32,930 nucleotides of DNA from NCBI GenBank assembly GCA_023265925.1, contig JAHFSD010000014.1, positions 1 to 32,930 on the forward strand, read 5' to 3'. A program made the translations under genes and the position numbers. Origin of the DNA: an archaeon (GTDB taxonomy: Archaea; Nanobdellota; Nanobdellia; Woesearchaeales; GW2011-AR9). The notes under the pieces were generated by a model that worked only from the letters and a program-made list of their open reading frames with translations, made no database searches and had not been told where the DNA came from. Shown here piece after piece: positions 27,763 through 32,930 of the stretch. The stretch's first letter is position 1, and the number at the start of each line of letters is the position of its first letter.

Positions 27763-28122
27763 TTAATCCGACGCCAGCTTCCAGATTGCTTTCAGTCCCA
27801 CCAAAATCGCGCCGGGAACAACAAAGACAACAATGTTGTTGAGGATGCTACGCAAATACAGTCCGACGCCAGGAATCAATCCCAGATTGACAATTCCCGC
27901 CAGCATCAAGGCAACTGCTGCCAGTAAAAACGGCATGGTCTCCTTTGCTGTTAAGTTAAACAATCCTACGATGAATCCTAAAATGACTAAGGTGGTAACT
28001 AGCACTCCCGGCGCCAGGACATCGCGAAAAAAGCCTGCGACAATTGCCACCAGCAAGCCGACAAAGAAGGTATAATGTGCTACCCGATGAATCTCCAAGG
28101 ATGTTTTGCCTCTTTTTACCAT
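27763..28122 (-). CDS. Small integral membrane protein, four helices, unknown function
   Basis: A 119-residue protein with a basic, His-containing start ('MVKRGKTSLEIHRVAHYTFF') and about four membrane segments: 'YTFFVGLLVAIVAGFF', 'LVTTLVILGFIVGLFNL', 'MPFLLAAVALMLAGIV' and 'IVVFVVPGAILVGLKAIW'. No family is recognised. A Shine-Dalgarno 'GAGGTG' before the ATG and a TATA-like 'tttatatag' on the minus strand near 28162-28170 support it as an expressed gene. Confidence 0.7.
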   Translation of the reverse strand: MVKRGKTSLEIHRVAHYTFFVGLLVAIVAGFFRDVLAPGVLVTTLVILGFIVGLFNLTAKETMPFLLAAVALMLAGIVNLGLIPGVGLYLRSILNNIVVFVVPGAILVGLKAIWKLASD

Positions 28123-28191
28123 GATACTATCACCTCTTAATTTTCCTTAAAAATCATTTTACTATATAAATCATTCGGTCAGCCCGGCCGT

Positions 28192-29286
28192 TTATAATTC
28201 AACCATAACCTTCTTTTCTTTCAAATTGACCTGCTTGATTTTCCTTAACTTCCGTAATTCCGCCGCAATCTCTTCCCAGCTTTTCTGCAATCTCCATTGT
28301 TTTACCGTATCCAGCAGTTTCTGCAGGGCCGCATAGTGTTCATAAACCGCTTCTCCTTTCCTGGTATTGTCAGCAAGGCTTTGTTCATACCCGGCAATGG
28401 CTTGCTCCTGCTGCTGAATGGTTTGCTGCCAGGCCGTAATTTTCTTCTCATAGGGAGAAATTTTTGGAAAGGGTGTCAAGGTGTCAATCGCCTCATTGTA
28501 GGTAACCGTCTGGTGAGCCGGGTTCTTGCTTTTCAGGGTGCTTTTCAGGGGAAAAGGGGTTATTTCTCCATCATAGAGATTACCATGAGGCTGCTTAATG
28601 TTGTCCAGAAACTTCTGAACAGCCCGCTGAAGCGACTTTACGTCGGATGAAATTAGCGCGGCCGGAATGGTATTCTTGTCCACCCCGGCAACGGCACAAA
28701 GCTCTTCGGCATACAATCCTCCTAAACCAAGATCAGTAGCCAGCGCGGTCACCAGATTGCGCTTCTCGCTGCGCTGCAGGAGGGCGGACAATTCCGCTTC
28801 CGTAAGTGCCTTCCAATCCGCCCCTGGCTTGGGAAAGTGGTATTTTCCGCCCCGTTTAATGGTACGGTCTTTCCATTCCTGCTGTTCCAGAAGAAGCAGG
28901 ATCCTATACTCTTTATCCGTCACCACCAGATTTCCTTTGGAGAACAGCTCAATAATAACTTGATATTTCTCTTTTTTTTCCACGTCCATCACCACGATGC
29001 GTTCCGACTCTTTTTGCGACAACGATTTCAGGATTCCTCCTTCCAGATGCCGGCGCAATTGCCGGCAGAATTCCGTGGGTATTGCCGCAGATTCTTTTTT
29101 TTTCGTCAGGCAGAGAAATTTTCCCGGCACGAGTCGTAAAAATTGTTTTCCCTGGTCCTGAAGATGAAGCTGGAACAGAAATTCTTTGTCAAACTGATAG
29201 ATTCCGGCAATTTTTCCTTTGACTAATACCTGTAGTTCATTCACCAGCGCGGCCAATTCCAGGGAAGAGATGGAAGTTTTGGGCAT
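28192..29286 (-). CDS. NFACT-family protein (Rqc2/RqcH-like), N-terminal domains only
   Basis: NFACT proteins act in ribosome-associated quality control, binding 60S/50S subunits that carry stalled peptidyl-tRNA. The protein begins 'SSLELAALVNELQVLVKGKI' and has 'KQFLRLVPGKFLCLT', 'PTEFCRQLRRHLEGGILKSL', 'IIELFSKGNLVVTDKEYRIL', the NFACT-N blocks. HhH and coiled-coil segments follow, ending 'KQVNLKEKKVMVEL'. At 364 residues it stops where the coiled coil would lead into NFACT-R (DUF814), so the usual C-terminal third is absent. Either the gene is split and NFACT-R lies elsewhere or this is a reduced form. It starts 14 bases after tRNA-Cys on the same strand. Confidence 0.85.
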   Translation of the reverse strand: MPKTSISSLELAALVNELQVLVKGKIAGIYQFDKEFLFQLHLQDQGKQFLRLVPGKFLCLTKKKESAAIPTEFCRQLRRHLEGGILKSLSQKESERIVVMDVEKKEKYQVIIELFSKGNLVVTDKEYRILLLLEQQEWKDRTIKRGGKYHFPKPGADWKALTEAELSALLQRSEKRNLVTALATDLGLGGLYAEELCAVAGVDKNTIPAALISSDVKSLQRAVQKFLDNIKQPHGNLYDGEITPFPLKSTLKSKNPAHQTVTYNEAIDTLTPFPKISPYEKKITAWQQTIQQQEQAIAGYEQSLADNTRKGEAVYEHYAALQKLLDTVKQWRLQKSWEEIAAELRKLRKIKQVNLKEKKVMVEL

Positions 29287-29313
29287 GGGGTAATAAAAAA
29301 GCGCCCGGAGGGA

Positions 29314-29354
29314 TAGTCGAAGTTCCGCTTCTCCTTTAGTTCCTACGGAACTTA
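29314..29354 (-). other. tRNA-Cys T-loop intron, 41 nt (short family)
   Basis: Shares the helix AAGTTCCG...CGGAACTT, the following 'AGGAACT' and the 'CGACTA' end region with the T-loop intron of tRNA-Arg (31086-31126). Same length, position and fold. Confidence 0.83.
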
Positions 29355-29376
29355 CTCGAACCCTCGAATGCTCGCT

Positions 29377-29417
29377 GTCTTCTGTTCATTGCCATGATGG
29401 CTCATCCTTGCGGACGA
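29377..29417 (-). other. tRNA-Cys anticodon-loop intron, 41 nt
   Basis: At 37/38. The central helix CTGC/GAAG has a G-A mismatch at the same place as in tRNA-Asn; bulges are AGT and ACA. Confidence 0.75.
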
Positions 29418-29555
29418 CTGCAGGCGAGTACCTTTGCCGCTTGGTGACGGGCGCTGGAGATAAAGCGAGGAGCAATTTCTCCTGCTTTCTTATGTTTCCA
29501 AAGCCGATGTGCTTATAAAAGTTTCTGAACGAAGATAAACCATCCAACAAACACT

Positions 29556-29590
29556 AAAAATCACCACGATTTGCTGTGGTTGGGATTTTT
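29556..29590 (-). terminator. Hairpin with T-run after the 29604-30386 gene
   Basis: aaaaatcaccac (29556-29567) pairs with gtggttgggattttt (29576-29590) with small bulges. On the minus strand it follows the stop of the helical protein gene within 15 bases and ends in Ts. The leader of tRNA-Cys starts beyond it, from a TATA-like 'ttttataag' near 29513-29521. Confidence 0.55.
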
Positions 29591-29603
29591 AATTTAAGCT
29601 ACC

Positions 29604-30386
29604 CTACCGAAACTTCTCCCAGGGATTGGTCAGCCATTTCACATAGGCATACATCACTAAGGCGAGCTGCACCATGCGCCTGTTGCCCTGATAGGCCCGT
29701 TCCACCCCTTTCTTGATCACGTCCACATTGCCGCGCAGATGCTCCATAAATTCAGCGGTGGGGAGAGGAAGGCGCGCTTTCAGCGTTTCATAATTGACTT
29801 TCTTCAGTTCTTCTTCCAGGGAAATACGCAGCAGAAAGCCTTTCCCCAGGCCTTCATCCAGGCCGCGGATATGGTCAAGATGAGCTTCATTGATGACGTC
29901 AGCATAGTTGAAGCTAAAGGCTGAGTTACGCAGGATCTTCTCAAAGAAATCGCTGAAATGCTTGTTCCAGGCCGCTTTATCCTCAGCAGTTTTGCTGCGG
30001 GGGATGCCGTTCAGCACGGGAATGGTCTGGGCGATCCAGTTCTCCTGCCAGCCGATGATTTCTTCCGCATAGTCGAGATTCCTTTTCAGGGGAACGAGCA
30101 GCTCATTCAGAATCGTCAGGGCACGTTGAACATTGACTTCCTCATACACGGACGATTGATCTGAAAGCAGGCTCATCATCTCTTCAATCGTCGGCTGCAC
30201 TAAATAGAAAGCCTGCAGCATCGTTTCCTTATCGGTGGGGGAAAGCAGCAGTTCCGCCACCTGATTCTGCAGCTTTTCATTGGTCAACGGGTAGGACGTT
30301 TTCTCCTTCAGCTCACGCACGATCGTGGCGCTCTCTAACTCTGCCGATTTCAGGTTCAGGTGCCGCAATTCATTGACATAGACCAT
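29604..30386 (-). CDS. Helical protein of unknown function
   Basis: A 260-residue soluble, mostly helical, fairly acidic protein. Segments include 'LNLKSAELESATIVRELKEK', 'TMLQAFYLVQPTIEEMMSLL', 'LVPLKRNLDYAEEIIGWQEN' and a Trp-containing C-terminus 'AYVKWLTNPWEKFR'. I see no membrane helix, Cys cluster or nucleotide motif and cannot name a family. It ends at an intrinsic-type hairpin, and the next gene upstream is the zinc-ribbon gene about 100 bases away on the same strand. Confidence 0.6.
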   Translation of the reverse strand: MVYVNELRHLNLKSAELESATIVRELKEKTSYPLTNEKLQNQVAELLLSPTDKETMLQAFYLVQPTIEEMMSLLSDQSSVYEEVNVQRALTILNELLVPLKRNLDYAEEIIGWQENWIAQTIPVLNGIPRSKTAEDKAAWNKHFSDFFEKILRNSAFSFNYADVINEAHLDHIRGLDEGLGKGFLLRISLEEELKKVNYETLKARLPLPTAEFMEHLRGNVDVIKKGVERAYQGNRRMVQLALVMYAYVKWLTNPWEKFR

Positions 30387-30483
30387 GGTAAAGTGTTATT
30401 GGTGGCCAGGCCGGTTACATTCTTTTGTTATTTTCTATTGCTATATATTATTTTTTTAGGTTCTATCAGGGTGTATTATTTCT

Positions 30484-30795
30484 TCACTGTTTCTTTAATT
30501 GGTCAGATTTGCCGCAGTAGGGGCAATGCAGACGATGTAAGACGCCGGCTTTACTTTGATCGGCGCGGAAGGCATAGTTGCAGCGCCGGCAGAGCAAGGT
30601 CACAAATTCTGCTGCAGGCAGAGCGGTAATGGTTTTGACCTTGGTCAACGGTTCGGGAACTTTGCGCTGCACTTCCCGGCTGCATTTTTCACAGAGCATC
30701 ATCGTTTTTCCATCCGGTTTGGGGTGGATGCGTACTTGGTCTAAAGGAACAGAATTGCGGCAACGCTCACAGGTTCTGGTTTTGCGGATGTCCAT
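30484..30795 (-). CDS. Double zinc-ribbon protein
   Basis: I use the ATG at 30795; an AGGTGG Shine-Dalgarno five bases upstream overlaps the GTG start of the ORF track. The 103-residue protein has three Cys pairs: 'CERCRNSV' and 'LCEKCSREVQ' form the first ribbon (about residues 9-38), 'LCRRCNYAFRAD' and 'LHCPYCGKSDQL' the second (about 68-98). Basic residues surround them. No specific family is recognised; the layout resembles small nucleic-acid or transcription-associated ribbons. Confidence 0.72.
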   Translation of the reverse strand: MDIRKTRTCERCRNSVPLDQVRIHPKPDGKTMMLCEKCSREVQRKVPEPLTKVKTITALPAAEFVTLLCRRCNYAFRADQSKAGVLHRLHCPYCGKSDQLKKQ

Positions 30796-30851
30796 GCTGA
30801 CCACCTATTTTTTGTCTCTATAAAGAAGGAAGAAGTATTTAAAGATATTGC

Positions 30852-30859
30852 TGGTGGAA
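30852..30859. repeat. Left 8-bp direct repeat (possible target-site duplication)
   Basis: 'tggtggaa' directly abuts the left terminal inverted repeat; the same 8 bases (31056-31063) abut the right one. Confidence 0.6.
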
Positions 30860-31055
30860 GTAATACTTTAGCTTCCTGAAGTGAAGCTCTACCGTCTTCT
30901 CGGCAAGTAACCTATGCAAGTTACTCAGGTGGGGTACTCGCTCCGCTCGACCCCACGATAATGATAGTGGATGGGACAACCCCCCGTCTGCTTGCTACAG
31001 CACCCGAGGAGGCTCGACCTGAGGATGGTAGAGCTTCACAAAGCTAAAGTATTAC
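30860..31055 (+). mobile_element. 196-bp element with perfect terminal inverted repeats: MITE-like or structured RNA
   Basis: The ends 'gtaatactttagctt' (30860-30874) and 'aagctaaagtattac' (31041-31055) are perfect 15-bp inverted repeats. Next inside, 'gtgaagctctacc' (30881-30893) and 'ggtagagcttcac' (31027-31039) form a perfect 13-bp stem. The core has further pairing: cttctcgg with ccgaggag, ctcaggt with acctgag, gtaac/gttac and gtggggt/accccac hairpins. Both ends are flanked by tggtggaa. The ends and direct repeats fit a small non-autonomous transposon. The extended stem fits a stable RNA, and a TATA-like 'tatttaaag' lies about 25 bases before the left end. The core shares 'ctatgcaagt' and 'tactcaggtggg' with the tRNA-Val T-loop introns. 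No ORF. Confidence 0.68.
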
Positions 31056-31063
31056 TGGTGGAA
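31056..31063. repeat. Right 8-bp direct repeat (possible target-site duplication)
   Basis: 'tggtggaa', identical to 30852-30859, immediately outside the right inverted repeat. Confidence 0.6.
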
Positions 31064-31085
31064 AGAGAGAATGGACCTGGGGAGA

Positions 31086-31126
31086 CAGTCAAAGCTCCGC
31101 TGTTCGGTCAGTTCCTGCGGAACTTA
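31086..31126 (-). other. tRNA-Arg T-loop intron, 41 nt (short family)
   Basis: Bulges AAT and TGT, central helix TTCA/TGAC with the same T-C mismatch as in tRNA-Cys, inner helix AAGTTCCG/CGGAGCTT (one G-T pair). Clearly related to 29314-29354. Confidence 0.85.
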
Positions 31127-31156
31127 TTTGAACTCCCGACCCCCAGCTTAGAAGGC

Positions 31157-31169
31157 TTGCACAATACTT
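31157..31169 (-). other. tRNA-Arg anticodon-stem intron (29/30), 13 nt
   Basis: Lies between bases 29 and 30, so the mature anticodon stem cannot form before splicing. The 4-bp central helix and both 3-base bulges are perfect; the apical loop is six bases with no inner stem. Confidence 0.82.
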
Positions 31170-31236
31170 TGGTGCCCTATCCAGGCTAGGCTACAGGTCC
31201 TTACCGTCAACAGAAAAGAATATTCTTTATAAACAT

Positions 31237-32154
31237 TTAGTTGATATCCCAAATCATCTCTAAACGCAGGACGCGATCGTCCGGCTGCAGGGTAATTTCT
31301 CCCGCCTGAGCCAGGTAATCCTCTTTTTTCACCACGACAATATAGGTTTCCTCATACTCAACATTGGTAAAAGAGACTTTTCCCCGGCGATTGGTGTAAT
31401 CTTTCCCTAACGGCAAGGCGGCCCCCGGCGCGTGATATTGTTTCTGAGTGAACAGCCAGACTTCCGCATTAGCTAATGGACTGCCCTGCTGATCGGTGAC
31501 TTGGACTTCCAGTTGCGCCAGCGGGGTTAACTCCACGGAAAGGGAAGTGAACTCGCCCTCTTCAGAAAAATCAACATTGTGCTTGGTCCGGAGCAATTCA
31601 TAGCCTTCCTTGGCCACGGTGACGATATACTCGCCATCAGGAAGATCCTGAAAGAGGGCATCGCCATGCTGGTCGGTCTGTTCTATCTGCAGAGGAACGG
31701 ACTTTCCTTCCGGGAACAGGGAGACCCGGGCCTGTTCTAAAGGCTCACCGGCAGCACGGACTGAAACGACATAATTGGTTTGCTTCTTCTCCAGGATGAT
31801 GGTAAGGGATTGTTCACCGTCGTCGCTGGCGCTGACCGTGATCGGACGGGAACTTTCATAGCCGGCTTTGCGCACCTGGATCTTGTTTTCCTGCCCTTCC
31901 AGAATCATGGTTTGGCTGCCTTTGCTGCCCCCATATTTGCTGGTCTCGCCCTTGAATTCGTTATTGAGATAGACGCGGGCTTCCGGGACCAGACTGCCGC
32001 GGTCATCCTTGACGGTAACAGTCAAGGTACTTACCTCGGCGGTGGCGACGCCGCTGCCGGTGATTTTTTCTTCCTGCTGGGAACAGGCGGTGAGAATAAG
32101 TGCCATGAGTATGAGCGCAATGGACAGCAGTCCCGGAAGCCAGCGTTTTTCCAT
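31237..32154 (-). CDS. Lipoprotein with carboxypeptidase-regulatory-like (PEGA/CNA-B-like) repeats
   Basis: The 305-residue protein has a lipoprotein signal, 'LLSIALILMALILTACSQQ', with lipobox Leu-Thr-Ala-Cys at about residue 24. Three Ig-like beta domains follow, each with a 'VPEARVYL', 'LEQARVSLFPEG' or 'LANAEVWLFTQ' strand and a 'GEYIVTVAKEGYE'-type ending, as in CarboxypepD_reg or PEGA modules. It should be exposed on the cell surface as an adhesin or sugar-binding protein. A TATA-like 'atatttaaaag' on the minus strand about 27 bases upstream gives a nearly leaderless start. Confidence 0.82.
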   Translation of the reverse strand: MEKRWLPGLLSIALILMALILTACSQQEEKITGSGVATAEVSTLTVTVKDDRGSLVPEARVYLNNEFKGETSKYGGSKGSQTMILEGQENKIQVRKAGYESSRPITVSASDDGEQSLTIILEKKQTNYVVSVRAAGEPLEQARVSLFPEGKSVPLQIEQTDQHGDALFQDLPDGEYIVTVAKEGYELLRTKHNVDFSEEGEFTSLSVELTPLAQLEVQVTDQQGSPLANAEVWLFTQKQYHAPGAALPLGKDYTNRRGKVSFTNVEYEETYIVVVKKEDYLAQAGEITLQPDDRVLRLEMIWDIN

Positions 32155-32242
32155 AAGAACCGGTTGAGGAAGGGATAACTTTTAAATATTTCGTTACTCC
32201 ACTAGTGCTAATGGGCTAAGGCTATGAATTGCGGAGGAAAGT

Positions 32243-32917
32243 ATGAGTGATGGAGAGATTATTTTTATTGTAGCAAAATCAGTAAAGGCAACCGGGCTCA
32301 ATAAGGCAGCTCGCCCCAATCTCCAAAAACTCCGAACCTACTTCTTCCAGGAAGAATGGGAAAGGCTCGCCTTACTAAAACAGCTTCCTCAATTCCCGCA
32401 GAGGAGCAAGGTGAAAGTACTCTATCCTGGCTGTGGTGCTGACCTGTTCCTGCCGTTATTCTATCTGGAGCAGCTCTTTCCACAGCTACAGCAGGCCGAG
32501 CTGGTGCTAGTGGATATTCATAATCTGAAGGATACCATGAAAACTCTCCTTGACGAGGTAGGGATTAGTTTTTCCGAAGAGCAGGAGTCGATTTTATTTT
32601 ATTGGAACAACCTGCTCATCCGCCTTACTCTCGTGGAAGGCGATGTTTTTGAGCTCTTTCCTGCCCTGCCTGCCTTTGACCTTTATTTTGAGCGTGCCTT
32701 TCGGATTATGAAAGATCAGCACCATGATTATGAGGAAACCGTGCTGGAGAAATTGCTGCCGGGAGGGTTGGTGGTCAGCGATTCCGGGTTTGAGAACGCT
32801 GAATTACAGAGATTTCCCGTGCCCAGCGAACTAAGCTCGTATGGCGAGATGGTGGTGGGGACATATCCTCTGGACTTACACACGAGCTATGCACATACCA
32901 AAAACCGAACTATTTAA
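32243..32917 (+). CDS. Rossmann-fold (methyltransferase-like) protein
   Basis: A 224-residue protein with a glycine-rich strand-turn 'VKVLYPGCGADLFLPLFYL' at about residues 57-75, and 'AELVLVDIHNLKDTM' as a plausible second strand with an acidic end, as in SAM-dependent methyltransferases. Later blocks 'LVEGDVFELFPALPAFDLYF' and 'VLEKLLPGGLVVSDSGF' fit motifs IV-V. The fold is likely but the family is not recognised. A 'ggagg' Shine-Dalgarno eight bases before the ATG supports the start. It is divergent from the lipoprotein gene. Confidence 0.65.
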   Translation: MSDGEIIFIVAKSVKATGLNKAARPNLQKLRTYFFQEEWERLALLKQLPQFPQRSKVKVLYPGCGADLFLPLFYLEQLFPQLQQAELVLVDIHNLKDTMKTLLDEVGISFSEEQESILFYWNNLLIRLTLVEGDVFELFPALPAFDLYFERAFRIMKDQHHDYEETVLEKLLPGGLVVSDSGFENAELQRFPVPSELSSYGEMVVGTYPLDLHTSYAHTKNRTI

Positions 32918-32930
32918 ATATTGAATCACT

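Larger units (their letters stand above)
29300..29454 (-). tRNA. tRNA-Cys (GCA) with two introns
   Basis: Minus strand: acceptor GCGCCCG/CGGGCGC with discriminator T, as expected for tRNA-Cys; D stem ACC/GGT; anticodon stem CTCGC/GCGAG; T arm GAGGG-TTCGAGT-CCCTC after splicing. Introns: 29377-29417 (37/38, 41 nt) and 29314-29354 (59/60, 41 nt). The mature length is 73. The anticodon GCA is at 29419-29421. The T-loop intron has bulges AGT and TAT and a strong inner helix AAGTTCCG/CGGAACTT; its central helix TTCG/CGAC has one mismatch. The anticodon intron has two local hairpins (CGTCC/GGATG and GCCA/TGGC) and a weaker motif. A T-run follows the 3' end. Confidence 0.9.
31072..31200 (-). tRNA. 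tRNA-Arg (TCT) with introns in the anticodon stem and T loop
   Basis: Minus strand: acceptor GGACCTG/CAGGTCC, discriminator A; D arm GCCT-AGCCTGGATA-GGGC. The anticodon stem CCAGC/GCTGG is interrupted after CCA by 13 bases (31157-31169), an intron at 29/30. Loop CTTCTAA gives anticodon TCT (31150-31152). The T arm GGGAG-TTCAAAT-CTCCC is interrupted at 59/60 by 41 bases (31086-31126). The mature length is 75. The stem intron has a bulge-helix-bulge: outer AGG/CCT, central GCAC/GTGC, bulges CAA and AAG. TATA 'tttataaa' at 31226-31233 fits the 5' end. Confidence 0.92.

Noticed and set aside
27510-27842. 110-residue plus-strand ORF
   Set aside because: Its first part is repeat sequence and its last part overlaps the membrane-protein gene on the other strand; no promoter or recognisable domain.
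30860-31055. RNase P RNA or SRP RNA gene
   Set aside because: The ends pair as in both RNAs, but I find neither the conserved RNase P core sequences with the P2/P4 topology nor the SRP helix 8 sequence (GGAAGCAGC type). The 8-bp flanking repeats fit a mobile element better.

Overview
This window reads as one contiguous stretch of an archaeal chromosome. The information-processing genes are archaeal/eukaryotic in type: L44e, S27e, aIF2-alpha, Nop10, Pth2, the proteasome alpha subunit, the Pop5 subunit of RNase P, an NFACT protein and an S-layer protein. Promoters are archaeal TATA boxes placed about 26 bases before many start codons, so much of the mRNA should be leaderless. Short genes, split or truncated informational proteins, many small TA-type modules and heavily intron-loaded tRNA genes suggest a DPANN lineage of the Woesearchaeota/Pacearchaeota kind. 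That placement is inference; no rRNA gene is present to confirm it.

Layout. 1-3.5 kb: end of a TrmB-like regulator, an unknown small gene, a long inverted repeat with a HEPN remnant, pth2, an AbrB/PIN toxin-antitoxin pair, then the conserved translation operon rpl44e-rps27e-aIF2alpha-nop10. 3.5-6.6 kb: two membrane proteins, Fpg (MutM) glycosylase, a COG1407 phosphoesterase and tRNA-Asn. 6.6-10.2 kb: a duplicated gene fragment, a helical-repeat protein, a large anchored HEXXH protein, and the intact parent of the fragment. 10.3-12.5 kb: psmA, pop5 (rnp2), an OB-fold SSB and a methyltransferase. 12.5-14.5 kb: a HEPN/MNT toxin-antitoxin pair with a phased operator, a small secreted protein, and tRNA-Val(GAC). 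14.6-18.6 kb: a ferric-reductase-like/Rieske fusion, a RibD-type reductase inside inverted repeats, an RHH/PIN pair with a frameshifted toxin, and a multi-CDGSH protein. 18.6-27.2 kb: envelope block with an AI-2E-type permease, the S-layer protein, a truncated Hel308-like helicase, a methyltransferase, a deacetylase/glycosyltransferase/TPR protein, and a HemK-methyltransferase/kinase fusion. 27.3-32.9 kb: tRNA-Val(TAC), tandem 63-bp repeats, a membrane protein, a truncated NFACT gene, tRNA-Cys, an unknown helical protein, a zinc-ribbon protein, a 196-bp TIR element, tRNA-Arg, a lipoprotein and a Rossmann-fold protein.

The most striking signal is in the tRNA genes. Five are present and all carry introns. 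Four of them (Val-GAC, Val-TAC, Cys-GCA, Arg-TCT) have an intron in the T loop at 59/60 besides introns elsewhere: D loop, anticodon loop, or within the anticodon stem. Most of these can be folded into bulge-helix-bulge motifs whose predicted cuts restore normal cloverleaves. tRNA-Val(GAC) carries three introns, which make up two thirds of the gene. The T-loop introns fall into two sequence families: a 96-nt family nearly identical in both tRNA-Val genes, and a 41-nt family in Cys and Arg. A core of the 96-nt family also occurs inside a separate 196-bp element with perfect terminal inverted repeats and an 8-bp target-site-like duplication. This points to a mobile or recombining tRNA-intron system.

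A second theme is symmetric TATA boxes shared by divergent genes (fpg with a PH-domain gene, tRNA-Asn with the phosphoesterase, tRNA-Val with the HemK fusion), each about 26-30 bases from both starts.
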